Assembly: GCF_013031245.1 (NCBI RefSeq)
Contig: NZ_WPZL01000007.1
Coordinates: forward strand, 1-64,000
Reading direction: 5' to 3'
Source: Ruegeria lacuscaerulensis
GTDB taxonomy: Bacteria > Pseudomonadota > Alphaproteobacteria > Rhodobacterales > Rhodobacteraceae
Length of the DNA stretch: 64,000 nt
Shown: positions 1 through 8,963 of the stretch, one piece after another
How positions within the stretch are numbered: the first letter of the stretch is position 1
Layout: every line of letters begins with the position of its first letter
Position numbers and translations under genes: made by a program
Notes under the pieces: model-generated
The model's database searches: none
Told to the model about the DNA's origin: nothing
What the model saw: only the letters and a program-made list of their open reading frames with translations

Positions 1-487
1 GCGCTGAAGCGGATCCGACTGGAAGTCGGAGGGTTTACTCCAAAGCGTGGATACTCAAAGGTCACCTGACCTCGATGAACATCTAAGGCGCGGCCGCCGC
101 AATTTACGCCGAGCCTGGCTTCATAGCTCCATTCGCGCAAAGTCCGATCTACCTGTCGCGGTCAGTGGGCGTTCTGGCCCACGCCCAGGAGCAGACCCAA
201 CAAGGCATCCGGAACCAATGTCTATTTTCCTGTGTGTTTTCTTTGAAAGTATCTCAGCTATAGTGCGAAAAGATACAATTCTCACTGATGCTCCAACGTT
301 GACAAAGCGCGCCACACTGCCGTTGGCGTGAACGCAGCGAAATGGCGCTTTGTTGCGCAAAGCAGTTGTTGGTCGACTACTAGTCGAATATCCACTTTAG
401 GCATGGTTTTTACGATCAGATTGCCCTTGTTAACTTTGGCCTTTAGTTCATCTGGGTTTTCTCAGAAGCGCTGTGGTTCGACAAAGG
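1..487. other. Gene-poor left end with palindromes
   Basis: No open frame here has the composition or start signals of a real gene. Two perfect inverted repeats are visible: GCTTTG-TTGCG-CAAAGC at 347-363 and TCGACTA-C-TAGTCGA at 373-387. The first resembles termini of IS5/IS903-type insertion sequences, which often carry a CTTTGTTG core, and it lies where the degraded coding sequence to its right stops making sense. No transposase is recognisable. Confidence 0.4.
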
Positions 488-940
488 TCAAATCCTGCTC
501 CCGCAACCAATCTTTAGCAGACAGTCATCGACATCAATGCCCGCCTCAACCGCGGGCTGTGCTTTTTTGAGAATTGCGATCAGATTGCCTTGCATGTCGA
601 GGACACCCACAGTGAAATTGCTCAGGGAAAGCTGACCTTTCCACAGGTCTTTCGCGGAGACGTCGAATTCAAGCCTGTCGATCTGCGCAAGATTGACATC
701 GGAATCCGAAGCACTGGGAAGCGCCAGACCTGTAGTTGAAACCTCGAATGTTCGTCCGATGCCAATTCGTACGTCATCTTCAATCAGAACGTCCCGACCA
801 AGCTCATCGGACAGAAGGCCCTCGACGAAGGCAGTTCTGGGAGAGGACAACAAGGATGACGACAGGAAAAGCCAGACTACAACAACGAGGAACAAAGCAA
901 CTGCGCTGAACAGCACCAACCCACGTAATAAAAAGCGCAT
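488..940 (-). pseudogene. AsmA-like protein, N-terminal fragment (disrupted gene)
   Basis: The ATG at 940 follows a GAGGAG ribosome site. The product starts with one membrane segment (residues about 3-28) and then an AsmA-type N-terminal module, in which a GLALPSASDSD stretch precedes the alternating LSLSNFTV strands. AsmA proteins span the periplasm and act in lipid or outer-membrane homeostasis, and most have 500 or more residues. Only about 150 are present. The frame ends at 488, but the -1 frame from about 525 continues coherently (AKDWLREQDLTFVEPQRF), meets a TGA at 464-462, and then reads on to a palindrome at 347-363. This looks like a gene broken by a frameshift, a nonsense codon and possibly an insertion. 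A short functional membrane protein cannot be excluded. Confidence 0.6.
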
Positions 941-1166
941 TCTTGTCTCCTCGCTGCTGAACCAACGCCGCGCTAATCCTGCCCGAGTGGGATTTCTTTC
1001 AGGCAAAACAAGTTTCTGCGCTTGTTTTGATCAGCACAATGCCGACAAGGGGGGTGTCTGTCCAGACAAGACACGGGTTCACATCACATTCCGATCATTC
1101 GCAGGAGATTGAGCTTTCGAGCTGACATCAGCCATCTGATACAGTTTCGCAATATGGCCCCTCCTT

Positions 1167-2477
1167 TCACGTATGAACGAACTGCAGCGTTGCGAAGCTG
1201 CGTCGCCAGTCCGCCACTTGTGCGGCGATATCCTCGCCCGCCAATCCACGTGCGATCAACGAAGCCAATCTGTCCGAGTCGTCAGACGTCATGCCCCATC
1301 TCACCAATTCCGGCGTACCGATGCGCAAGCCATTCATGTCACCTTCTACCTCGGGCGCGGGCAGGCCGATTCCGCAGGCCAGAAATCCTGTCTGACGCAG
1401 GGTTTTGGACGCAGCCTGCCCGCCTCCGAAGGATTCAGCCAAAACGGCAAATTGGTGTGAATTGGTGAATCCTTCGCGACCTGTGAATACAGGAATGCCC
1501 TTCGCATCCAGGTTTTTGGCCAATGCCCGCGCCATAGAAATCATTTCCGCTGCGTAATCCGCGCCGTAGTCGCGCCAATCAAGCATCGTAACCGCAAGCG
1601 CTGCCGATTTTGCGGCATCAAAATTTGCAGTCATGCCGGGAAAGGCAATGGCATCCAGCGATTTCGCGATCTCAGCATCATTCGTTACGATAAGCCCGCC
1701 GGCGGGTCCGCCAAGGCTCTTGTACGTGCTCATTGTCATGAAATGCGCGCCTTCGGTCAGCGGGTTGCGCCACGCTTTGCCCGCAATGATCCCGCATTGA
1801 TGTGCGGCATCAAACATGACTTTGGCGCCGATCTCGTCAGCAATGGCACGGATTTCCTTGACGGGATGTTCGAACAGATTGAGGCTGCCGCCAATTGTGA
1901 TCAGCTTTGGTTGTTCTTTCTGTGCAAGTTCGCGCAAATGGTCGAGATCGACGGAATAGCCATTTGCATCGGTTGGGGCGTTCACGGTGCGCAGGCCGAA
2001 CAACCCTGCACATCCGGCGATATGATGCGTCACATGTCCCCCGATCGAGGCGGGAGGCGCGATGATCGTATCGCCCGGTTTACAGGTGGCCATGAAGCCG
2101 TAGAGATTTGCAATCGCCCCCGAAGGTACACGGATTTCCGCAAATCGGGCGTTAAACACCTCGGCACACAGTTCGGCGGAAATGACTTCGATCTTTTCAA
2201 TCGCCTCCAGACCCATTTCATACTTGTCGCCGGGATATCCGAGCGACGGCCGCGACCCGATCCCGGATGACAGAAGGGCTTCGGCCCTTGGGTTCATCAC
2301 GTTGGTCGCCGGATTGAGGTTAAAGCACTCGTGCTCGTGAATTTCCCTGTTCCTGGTTGCAAGGTGATCGATCCGCGCCAGAAGGTCCGCGGATGATGTG
2401 CGCGAAGTTTCGTTCGCGATTTTCTGAACCAGCGTTTCGCACGCCGCAGGAACCCAGTCTCTTCGTTCAACGGTCAT
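1167..2477 (-). CDS. SHMT-like PLP-dependent enzyme (hydroxymethyltransferase/aldolase)
   Basis: A 436-residue fold-type I PLP enzyme of the serine hydroxymethyltransferase superfamily. The cofactor-binding aspartate lies in FDAAHQCG (about residues 222-229) and the likely Schiff-base lysine is about K253 in STYKSLGGPAGG. Canonical SHMT has THK followed by RGPRGG, so the His-to-Tyr change before the lysine and the loss of the following Arg suggest an altered substrate, such as an alpha-substituted or beta-hydroxy amino acid. The ATG at 2477 is preferred because GGAGG lies 8 nt upstream; an in-frame TTG at 2492 falls inside that site. It is divergent from a GcvA-type LysR gene, its probable regulator. 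Housekeeping glyA is less likely given the divergent motif and the dedicated regulator. Confidence 0.75.
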   Translation of the reverse strand: MTVERRDWVPAACETLVQKIANETSRTSSADLLARIDHLATRNREIHEHECFNLNPATNVMNPRAEALLSSGIGSRPSLGYPGDKYEMGLEAIEKIEVISAELCAEVFNARFAEIRVPSGAIANLYGFMATCKPGDTIIAPPASIGGHVTHHIAGCAGLFGLRTVNAPTDANGYSVDLDHLRELAQKEQPKLITIGGSLNLFEHPVKEIRAIADEIGAKVMFDAAHQCGIIAGKAWRNPLTEGAHFMTMSTYKSLGGPAGGLIVTNDAEIAKSLDAIAFPGMTANFDAAKSAALAVTMLDWRDYGADYAAEMISMARALAKNLDAKGIPVFTGREGFTNSHQFAVLAESFGGGQAASKTLRQTGFLACGIGLPAPEVEGDMNGLRIGTPELVRWGMTSDDSDRLASLIARGLAGEDIAAQVADWRRSFATLQFVHT

Positions 2478-2577
2478 ATCAATAGCCTCCAAACTCAGGA
2501 TCAGATTGACCGAATTGAGTGACAGCGCAAATCAGATTTGCTATTTCATGGCGTAGAAAAACTAAGGCTATCGATAT
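2476..2577. promoter_or_regulatory. Divergent promoter region with 13-nt inverted repeat
   Basis: The sequence at 2476-2488 and the reverse complement of 2565-2577 match at 12 of 13 positions (atatcAatagcct versus atatcGatagcct). Each arm overlaps the ribosome site and start codon of one of the two divergent genes. The region must hold both promoters and the LysR operator, but no T-N11-A box stands out. Confidence 0.35.
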
Positions 2578-3463
2578 GGCTGTCCACCCCCGTCGTCCCA
2601 AAGGGCCACCCCTCAATGCTTTGCGGGCCTTCGAGGCTGCTGCGCGGTTGCAGAGTTTCGTGGCCGCGGCCGAAGAATTAAACGTCACACCCGGTGCGGT
2701 CTCGCAGCATATCAAAGCGTTAGAAGGTTGGGCAGGGACAGCATTGTTTGTGAGAAACCCCCAGGGTGTCGCATTGTTGCCCGCAGGGAGAAGTCTTGCA
2801 GATGAATTCACACAGGCTTTCGATCATCTGGCCGCTGCAACGCAAAGCCTGCGAAATCTGGCTCCGAGCCCGGAAATCCACATAGCGGCCTTGCCCTCAG
2901 TTGCGCAGCTCTGGCTACCCCCGCGATTGGGAAAGCTGCGCGAGCTTCGACCCGACTTGAACTTCTCGATTACGGCGCTGGAGAATCCACCACGCCTGTC
3001 ACGAGAGCTTTTCGATATGTCCGTTTTCTTCTGTGGTCTTGACGAATTCGAAGATCAGATCGTGCTGGCGGAAGATCCCATCTTTCCTGTCTGCTCGCCT
3101 AAACTGACGGATAGTTTTCGGTTGGACACCATACCATTGTTGCATGATCAGACGTGGAAAACCGACTGGATGCTGTGGTCGGAAACAACAGGAGTGCCTG
3201 TCGGTGATCCCTCGCGTGGGCCACAATACTCGCTTTATGCACTTGCCGTCGAAGAGGCCAAATCCGGCGCAGGTGCCCTGATGGGGCATGGTTGCCTGAT
3301 CGAGAAAGCGCTTAAATCAGGGGAACTGATGCGGCTTTCAGCGAAAGATGGTTCAACCGGGCGGGCGCTGACCGTCCAGCTTCCGCACCCGTCCAGACGG
3401 CACCCGGACATCGAAGAGGTCGTCGGTCTGTTGCGCGATATCCGGATACACCGTGAAAGCTGA
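2576..3463 (+). CDS. LysR-family transcriptional regulator, GcvA-type
   Basis: A 295-residue LysR protein. The N-terminal winged helix-turn-helix reads PLNALRAFEAAARLQSF followed by EELNVTPGAVSQHIKALE, which is the GcvA-subgroup pattern. The remaining 200 or so residues form the periplasmic-binding-protein-like effector domain. The ATG at 2576 gives the family N-terminus and has a weak AAGG upstream; an in-frame GTG at 2519 would add 19 atypical residues. It is transcribed away from the SHMT-like gene 98 bp off, the usual LysR arrangement with a target. GcvA relatives respond to amino acids or purines, so control of the neighbouring amino-acid enzyme is a reasonable inference. The effector is unknown. 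Confidence 0.88.
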   Translation: MAVHPRRPKGPPLNALRAFEAAARLQSFVAAAEELNVTPGAVSQHIKALEGWAGTALFVRNPQGVALLPAGRSLADEFTQAFDHLAAATQSLRNLAPSPEIHIAALPSVAQLWLPPRLGKLRELRPDLNFSITALENPPRLSRELFDMSVFFCGLDEFEDQIVLAEDPIFPVCSPKLTDSFRLDTIPLLHDQTWKTDWMLWSETTGVPVGDPSRGPQYSLYALAVEEAKSGAGALMGHGCLIEKALKSGELMRLSAKDGSTGRALTVQLPHPSRRHPDIEEVVGLLRDIRIHRES

Positions 3464-3546
3464 CTTTGACCGGGTTGACCAAGCGCAGATATCCTTGAAG
3501 CTTTGGCGATCCCGAGAACGAAACCCGATAAATTCGTCTGTGCAGA

Positions 3547-5475
3547 TCAGGCGCGCTTTTCGCCAATGGTGGTCACGCCCAGCACAGACAGCACCTTGGC
3601 TTCAATCTGCTCGGCGTTCATGCCTGCCACCGCATACATGTCTGCCGGGCTGGCCTGATCAATGAAGATATCCGGCAATACCATCGAACGGTATTTCAGC
3701 CCGTGATCGAATACACCTTCGTCAGCCAGCAGTTGCGCCACGTGGCTGCCGAAGCCGCCGACAGCGCCCTCTTCGATAGTGATGAGCGCTTCGTGGTTTG
3801 CGACCAGATCCAGGATCATGTCCTGATCCAACGGTTTGGCAAAACGGGCATCGGCGATGGTGGGGGTTATGCCCCGGGCTGACAGGGCCTCGGCTGCTTT
3901 TTGAACCTCGGCCAGACGCGTGCCGAAAGACAGCAGTGCAACCCGTGCGCCTTTTTGGATCACGCGGCCCTTGCCGATTTCCAGTGCCTCACCACGTTCG
4001 GGCAGATCGACGCCCACACCCTCGCCGCGCGGGTAGCGAAAAGCGATGGGTCCGTCGTCATGAGCGGCGGCTGTGGCCACCATATGCATCAGTTCCGCCT
4101 CATCCGCAGCGGCCATGACGACCATTCCTGGGAGATTGGCGAGATAAGCAATGTCGAAGGCCCCCGCGTGTGTCGCGCCGTCGGCCCCCACCAGACCCGC
4201 ACGGTCGATGGCAAAGCGCACCGGCAGGCGCTGAATGGCCACATCATGCACAACCTGATCGTATCCGCGCTGCAGGAAAGTGGAATACATCGCGCAGAAG
4301 GGCTTCATCCCCCCGGCCGCCAGCGCCGCTGCGAAGGTCACACCGTGCTGTTCCGCAATCGCCACGTCGAAACAACGTGAGGGGTACCGTTCGGCAAAAA
4401 GGTTCAGACCAGTGCCGTCCGGCATCGCGGCGGTAACGGCAACGATCTTGTCATCCCGTCCAGCCTCATCCGCCAGCGTCTTGCCAAAGACCGAGGTATA
4501 AGAGGGCGCGTTGGACGGGGCTTTTTTCTGTTCACCCGTGACAACATCGAATTTCGCGGTGGCATGGCCTCTGTCGCGGGCCTGCTCGGCCGGGGCATAG
4601 CCTTTGCCTTTTTTCGTCAGCACATGAATCAGGATCGGACCCGTCGCCCGCGCCTTGACCGTGCGCAGAACCGGAAGCAGCTGATCCATATCGTGACCGT
4701 CGATCGGGCCGAGGTAGGAAAAGCCCAGCTCCTCGAACAACGTGCCGCCTACTGCCATGCCCTTGAGCATTTCCTTGGCGCGCTTGGCACCTTCGCGGAA
4801 GGGTTCGGGCAGCAGCGATACCGCGCCCTTGGCTGCAGCTTTCAGATCATGGAAAGGCGCCTCGGTATAGATCCGGGACAAATAGCTGGAGAGCGCGCCA
4901 ACCGGCGGGGCGATGCTCATCTCATTGTCATTCAGAATCACAATCAGGCGTTTTTTCAGGTGGCCCGCGTTGTTCATCGCCTCAAAGGCCATGCCCGCCG
5001 ACATCGACCCGTCGCCGATCACGGCAATTGCGTCGCCCAGACCTTCGGGTGTGACGCCGCCCAGATCGCGGGCGACGGCAAATCCCAAAGCTGCACTGAT
5101 TGAGGTCGAACTATGTGCCGCGCCGAACGGGTCATACGGGCTCTCGCTGCGTTTGGTGAACCCGCTCAGGCCATCTTTCATACGCAGGGTGCGGATACGG
5201 TCACGCCGTTCGGTCAGGATCTTATGCGGGTAGCATTGATGTCCTACATCCCAGATGATCTTGTCGCGCGGGGTGTCGAAAACGGCGTGCAGTGCGGTGG
5301 TCAGTTCGACCACACCCAGCCCCGCGCCCAGATGCCCGCCTGTGACCGAAACGGCCGAGATCGTTTCGGCCCGCAACTCGTGTGCGATCTGATTCAACTG
5401 CGCGTCCGAGAACTGCTTGAGGTCCGCTGGGCGGCTCACAAGATCAAGCAATGGCGTGTTCGGACGTTCAGACAT
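3547..5475 (-). CDS. dxs: 1-deoxy-D-xylulose-5-phosphate synthase
   Basis: A 642-residue thiamine-diphosphate enzyme that condenses pyruvate with glyceraldehyde 3-phosphate, the first step of the MEP isoprenoid pathway. Visible features are the HLG active-site His near residue 48, the TPP motif GDG at 154-156 paired with NDN at 182-184, the transketolase pyrimidine domain ([18 protein letters not shown]) and a C-terminal transketolase domain (DARFAKPLD). The ATG at 5475 has AGGAA 8 nt upstream. It is the last gene of HDAC-like/xseB/ispA/dxs, 16 nt after ispA. The xseB-ispA-dxs order is common in proteobacteria, so identification is secure. Confidence 0.97.
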   Translation of the reverse strand: MSERPNTPLLDLVSRPADLKQFSDAQLNQIAHELRAETISAVSVTGGHLGAGLGVVELTTALHAVFDTPRDKIIWDVGHQCYPHKILTERRDRIRTLRMKDGLSGFTKRSESPYDPFGAAHSSTSISAALGFAVARDLGGVTPEGLGDAIAVIGDGSMSAGMAFEAMNNAGHLKKRLIVILNDNEMSIAPPVGALSSYLSRIYTEAPFHDLKAAAKGAVSLLPEPFREGAKRAKEMLKGMAVGGTLFEELGFSYLGPIDGHDMDQLLPVLRTVKARATGPILIHVLTKKGKGYAPAEQARDRGHATAKFDVVTGEQKKAPSNAPSYTSVFGKTLADEAGRDDKIVAVTAAMPDGTGLNLFAERYPSRCFDVAIAEQHGVTFAAALAAGGMKPFCAMYSTFLQRGYDQVVHDVAIQRLPVRFAIDRAGLVGADGATHAGAFDIAYLANLPGMVVMAAADEAELMHMVATAAAHDDGPIAFRYPRGEGVGVDLPERGEALEIGKGRVIQKGARVALLSFGTRLAEVQKAAEALSARGITPTIADARFAKPLDQDMILDLVANHEALITIEEGAVGGFGSHVAQLLADEGVFDHGLKYRSMVLPDIFIDQASPADMYAVAGMNAEQIEAKVLSVLGVTTIGEKRA

Positions 5476-5491
5476 GTGGCGCGTTCCTGAC

Positions 5492-6358
5492 TTAGCTGTC
5501 CCGGGCAATAACGAAGCGGGCGGCGTCCTTCAAGGTTTCAGCCGATGCACCGTACCCATCCAGCGCGGCGCAGGCCTGATCCACCAGGTCGGCAGCGCGG
5601 TCCTTGGCTGCATCCAGACCCAGCAACGAAACAAACGTGGCTTTGCCTGCCTCGGCGTCCTTTTGCAGACGCTTTCCGGCCTTTTCGGCATCGCCTTCTA
5701 CGTCCAAGATGTCATCGGCTATCTGAAAGGCAAGGCCAAGGGCTTGCGCGTAGCGGCATAGTGGCTCCGGATTTGCCTGCGCCAGACGCGCGCCCGCACA
5801 GGCTGACCATTCGATCAGTGCACCGGTCTTGCCCGCTTGCAGGTGTGTAATCTCGTCCAGCGTTAACGAATTCGACGCTGTTTCCGCCGCGATATCCAGC
5901 GCCTGTCCAAGCACCATCCCCTGAGCGCCGCTTGCTTTGGCCAATGTCAGAGCCAGCTCGGCCCGAACCTCCGCATCGCCGACCTCTGGCCGCGTGCATA
6001 GCTCAAAAGCCAGCGTCTGCAACGCGTCGCCGGTCAAAAGGGCGGTACCCTCGTCCCACTTCACATGAACGGTCGGGCGTCCGCGACGCATGTCATCGTC
6101 ATCCATGCAGGGCAGATCGTCATGTACCAGCGAATAGGCGTGCAAGGCCTCAATCCCCGTCGCCGGCCAGATCGCGCGGCCCGCGTCGATATCATGCAGG
6201 CGTGCACTTTCAAGTACGAGAAACCCGCGCAGCCGCTTGCCGCCCTGCGTGGCATAGGCCATTGCCCGCGTCACATTCAGATCGTCCAGCGCCCCCAGCA
6301 CCAGGTCGAAATGGTTCTGAATCCGCACAGCATCCTGCGCCAGAATGTCCTGAAACAT
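5492..6358 (-). CDS. ispA: Polyprenyl synthetase (farnesyl/geranylgeranyl diphosphate synthase type)
   Basis: A 288-residue trans-isoprenyl diphosphate synthase. The first aspartate-rich motif is [17 protein letters not shown] at residues 79-95, with the extra residues typical of bacterial short-chain FPP synthases. The second is DDILD at 215-219. The [10 protein letters not shown] segment between them is also characteristic. It builds the C15 precursor used for ubiquinone and other isoprenoids from IPP and DMAPP in the cytoplasm. The ATG at 6358 directly follows the xseB stop codon, and dxs follows 16 nt downstream, so the two isoprenoid enzymes are co-expressed. Product chain length (C15 or C20) cannot be read with certainty. 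Confidence 0.93.
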   Translation of the reverse strand: MFQDILAQDAVRIQNHFDLVLGALDDLNVTRAMAYATQGGKRLRGFLVLESARLHDIDAGRAIWPATGIEALHAYSLVHDDLPCMDDDDMRRGRPTVHVKWDEGTALLTGDALQTLAFELCTRPEVGDAEVRAELALTLAKASGAQGMVLGQALDIAAETASNSLTLDEITHLQAGKTGALIEWSACAGARLAQANPEPLCRYAQALGLAFQIADDILDVEGDAEKAGKRLQKDAEAGKATFVSLLGLDAAKDRAADLVDQACAALDGYGASAETLKDAARFVIARDS

Positions 6359-6601
6359 TTACTGACCTTCGACGGGAGTCGTCCCGGTCGGCTGACCGTT
6401 TGCGTCCAGAGTGATCGCGGCCACTTTTTCCTCGGCCCGCTTCAACTCATCCTCGCAGCGCTTTTTCAATGCCGCCCCGCGTTCATACAATGCGATGGAT
6501 TGGTCCAGCGCCACGTCACCACGCTCCAACTGGCCAACAACGGCCTCAAGCTCTTTCATCGCCTGTTCAAATGTCATCTGGTCTACAGGGGTATCGGTCA
6601 T
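6359..6601 (-). CDS. xseB: Exodeoxyribonuclease VII small subunit
   Basis: An 80-residue protein with the XseB signature: a FEQAMKELEAVVGQLERGD helix, LDQSIALYERGAALKKRC, and an acidic coiled C-terminus. XseB forms a complex with XseA to degrade single-stranded DNA, and several small subunits assemble on each large subunit. The start overlaps the preceding hydrolase stop by 4 nt (ATGA), and the stop abuts the ispA ATG, so it is translationally coupled on both sides. The large-subunit gene xseA is not in the window. Confidence 0.95.
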   Translation of the reverse strand: MTDTPVDQMTFEQAMKELEAVVGQLERGDVALDQSIALYERGAALKKRCEDELKRAEEKVAAITLDANGQPTGTTPVEGQ

Positions 6602-7524
6602 CGGGCTGCCTTCATCAATTCTTCCACATGGGCGCGTGTGGCCTCGGCCAGTGCGTTCAGATCATACCCGCCTTCCAGAGTCGAGACGATACGGCCTTCG
6701 CACAGCTCCTCGGCGATCTTGCACAGCTCGGCGGTGATCCAGGCGAAATCGCCGGTGGACCAGTTCAGATTAGCCAAAGGGTCGTCCTGATGCGCGTCAA
6801 AGCCGGCGGATATGATGATCAGTTCGGGTTTGAACACCCGCAGCCGCGGGAAGGCTTGCAATTCGTAGGCAGCGCGCATTTCACCACCTCCAGTTCCGGG
6901 AGACAGCGGGATGTTCAGAACCGTTTCAAAGGCACCGGTTTCATCCGGGCGCCCCGATCCGGGCCACAATGGCATCTGCTGGCTGGTGATCACCAACGCG
7001 CGCTTTTCATCCCACAGCAGGTCTTGTGTTCCGTTGCCGTGGTGCACATCGAAATCGACAACGGCCACGCGTTGCAGCCCGTGATGATCCAGCGCGTGTT
7101 TTGCCGCAAGCGCCGCATTTCCAAACAGGCAAAACCCCATCGCGGTTTCTGTTTCCGCATGATGCCCCGGGGGACGGATGGCGCAGAAGGCGTTCCGAGC
7201 CTCTCCGCCCAGCACCATATCCACAGCGCGCACGACCGCGCCTGCGGCGCGATAGGCGGCGTCGACTGAGCCCGAAGACATGAATGTATCACCGTCGATC
7301 TGGGCAAACCCGTTCGTCGGTCGCACCTTCTGTATGTCACGGATGTAGCTTTCAGGGTGCACCCTCAACAGGTCGTCATCCGCCGCCAGAGGAGCCGTCA
7401 CCCGGTTCAGATCCAGGGCCTCAAGCGCGTGCAGGATATGCTCCAGCCGCGCCACCCGCTCCGGATGTCCGTCCGGTGTCACATGCCCAAGGCAATCTGC
7501 ATGGGTCAAGAGGGCGGTTTTCAT
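6598..7524 (-). CDS. Histone deacetylase family protein (AcuC/APAH type)
   Basis: A 308-residue arginase-fold zinc hydrolase. Active-site motifs are intact: RPPGHHA (H121/H122), DFDVHHGNGTQ (metal ligands D159 and H161), GFDAHQDDP with the third ligand near residue 248, and the C-terminal LEGGYDLNAL loop. Bacterial members deacetylate acetyl-polyamines, acetyl-lysine or acetoin-pathway proteins, and the substrate cannot be told from sequence. It is the first gene of the operon leading into xseB, ispA and dxs with a 4-nt overlap, an arrangement seen elsewhere in Rhodobacteraceae. Its link to isoprenoid synthesis is unexplained. Confidence 0.92.
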   Translation of the reverse strand: MKTALLTHADCLGHVTPDGHPERVARLEHILHALEALDLNRVTAPLAADDDLLRVHPESYIRDIQKVRPTNGFAQIDGDTFMSSGSVDAAYRAAGAVVRAVDMVLGGEARNAFCAIRPPGHHAETETAMGFCLFGNAALAAKHALDHHGLQRVAVVDFDVHHGNGTQDLLWDEKRALVITSQQMPLWPGSGRPDETGAFETVLNIPLSPGTGGGEMRAAYELQAFPRLRVFKPELIIISAGFDAHQDDPLANLNWSTGDFAWITAELCKIAEELCEGRIVSTLEGGYDLNALAEATRAHVEELMKAAR

Positions 7525-7593
7525 CGAAATCCCCTGTTCATATGGCCAATTTTTTCTTCACCAAAGGTATGAAATCGCCGCGTGACGGCAAGA

Positions 7594-8295
7594 TCAGTCC
7601 GGTGCCAACATATACCCAGCCCCACGTACGGTCTGCAGATACCGTGGCTGTTTCGGGTCCTGCTCGATTTTGCGGCGCAGGCGGGTAATCTGAACATCCA
7701 CCGCCCGCTCCTGCGCCTGCCCTTTGTCGCGGCCCAGATCTTCGACCAGCTTGGCGCGGCTGATCGGCTCGCCAGGCTGAGCTGAGAAAATCTTCATCAA
7801 CTGGCTCTCGGTCGCGGTCAGGCGCACGGGTTCTTCGCCCTGCCACATCTCTCCCCGTTCCACGTCATAGCGGATCGGGCCGAGATTCAGAATTTTGGTC
7901 GCCGTATCCTGAGCTGGTGTTTCCGGCATTCGACGCAGGATGGCGTTGATCCGCAGCAACAGCTCTTTCGGCTCGAACGGCTTGGCGAGGTAATCATCCG
8001 CGCCGGCCTCAAGCCCCGCGATCCGATGCTCGGTCTCGCCCCTCGCGGTCAGTAACAGGATAGGCGTCGCGTGTGTTTCGCGCAGCGACCGGGTCAGGCT
8101 GACGCCGTCCTCGCCCGGCATCATCACATCCAGAACGATCATGTCGAAATCCAACCCTGACAACACCCGTCGCGCGTGCGCGGCATCGCGGGCGGCCGTC
8201 ACAAGAAATCCGCTCCGCATCAAGAACTTCTTGAGCAGATCACGAATGCGCTCGTCATCGTCGACGATCAGCAGATGGGCGTCCATATCGCTCAT
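7594..8295 (-). CDS. petR: OmpR-family response regulator PetR
   Basis: A 233-residue two-domain regulator. The receiver has VDDDERIRD near the start, phospho-acceptor D56 in VLDVMMPGEDG and the conserved lysine in YLAKPF. The C-terminal winged helix ends with the OmpR signature VDVQITRLRRKIEQDPKQPRYLQTVRGAGYML. In Rhodobacter capsulatus, PetR lies beside the bc1 operon and is required for respiratory and photosynthetic growth. Here the ATG overlaps the petP stop by 4 nt, reproducing the petP-petR pair, while petABC lies about 9 kb away. No sensor kinase is adjacent, so it looks like an orphan regulator. Confidence 0.85.
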   Translation of the reverse strand: MSDMDAHLLIVDDDERIRDLLKKFLMRSGFLVTAARDAAHARRVLSGLDFDMIVLDVMMPGEDGVSLTRSLRETHATPILLLTARGETEHRIAGLEAGADDYLAKPFEPKELLLRINAILRRMPETPAQDTATKILNLGPIRYDVERGEMWQGEEPVRLTATESQLMKIFSAQPGEPISRAKLVEDLGRDKGQAQERAVDVQITRLRRKIEQDPKQPRYLQTVRGAGYMLAPD

Positions 8296-8804
8296 GAGGT
8301 TGTATCCCGCAGTTTCGTATATGCATGACGCATATCAGCATCCATCATCGCTTCAAGCACTTTACGAAACCCTGACACGGCCTCAGGTCCCGCCTCTTTA
8401 TAGGCGGCACGCATCCGCACGCGCTGGGCTTCGGACAGCTTGGCCTCTAACGCCTTGCCTTGTTCCGTCAGAAATAGGTGTCTTTCGCGTTTGTCCACAG
8501 TGCCGACCCGGCTTTCGACCAGACCATCGTCGATCAGCGTCCGAAGCACCCGATTCAGAGACTGTTTTGTCACCCCAAGAATGGCCAGTAGGTTGTTGAC
8601 CGTTGTCCCCGGCGCACGGTTGATGAAGTGGATGGCCCGATGATGCGCACGCCCATATGCCAACTGCGCCAGGATGCGATCGGGGTCGGCGGTAAAGCCG
8701 CGATAGGCGAAGAACATCGCCTCGATACCTTGCCGCAACTGTTCGTCGGTCAAAAATAAAAGACTTTCGCCGCCAAAGACTTGGGCGGGGCGCGTATCCG
8801 ACAT
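8292..8804 (-). CDS. petP: MarR-family regulator PetP
   Basis: A 170-residue MarR winged-helix protein. The DNA-recognition segment is VNNLLAILGVTKQSLNRVLRTLID, followed by the wing residues VDKRERHLFLTEQG. It matches the PetP regulator paired with PetR in Rhodobacter. The ATG at 8804 has GAGG 6 nt upstream; an ATG at 8816 would add four residues without a ribosome site. It overlaps petR by 4 nt, so the pair is one transcript, divergent from ilvE. Its ligand and targets are unknown; co-regulation with PetR is inferred from the fixed gene pair. Confidence 0.83.
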   Translation of the reverse strand: MSDTRPAQVFGGESLLFLTDEQLRQGIEAMFFAYRGFTADPDRILAQLAYGRAHHRAIHFINRAPGTTVNNLLAILGVTKQSLNRVLRTLIDDGLVESRVGTVDKRERHLFLTEQGKALEAKLSEAQRVRMRAAYKEAGPEAVSGFRKVLEAMMDADMRHAYTKLRDTTS

Positions 8805-8848
8805 ATCATGCCTCATTCGTTACACTGACCGACTTTATGTCAGCGTTA

Positions 8849-8877
8849 TTGACATTCCAAGAGTGGACGGGTATCGA
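8849..8877 (+). promoter_or_regulatory. Putative sigma-70 promoter for ilvE
   Basis: TTGACA at 8849-8854 is followed by a 17-nt spacer and TATCGA at 8872-8877. It lies 86 bp before the ilvE ATG in the ilvE/petP intergenic region and is oriented toward ilvE. Confidence 0.5.
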
Positions 8878-8963
8878 ATTGCAGTTTTTGCGCAACTTTA
8901 TGTCCGGTTCGGACTTAACTGGCGCAATAATCGAAAAATTCAACCCGGTTCAGGAGGTTTCGC

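Noticed and set aside
1051..1075. GTGTCTGTCCAGACAAGACAC as a terminator after the SHMT-like gene
   Set aside because: The two possible stems overlap and exclude each other, and no T-tract follows.
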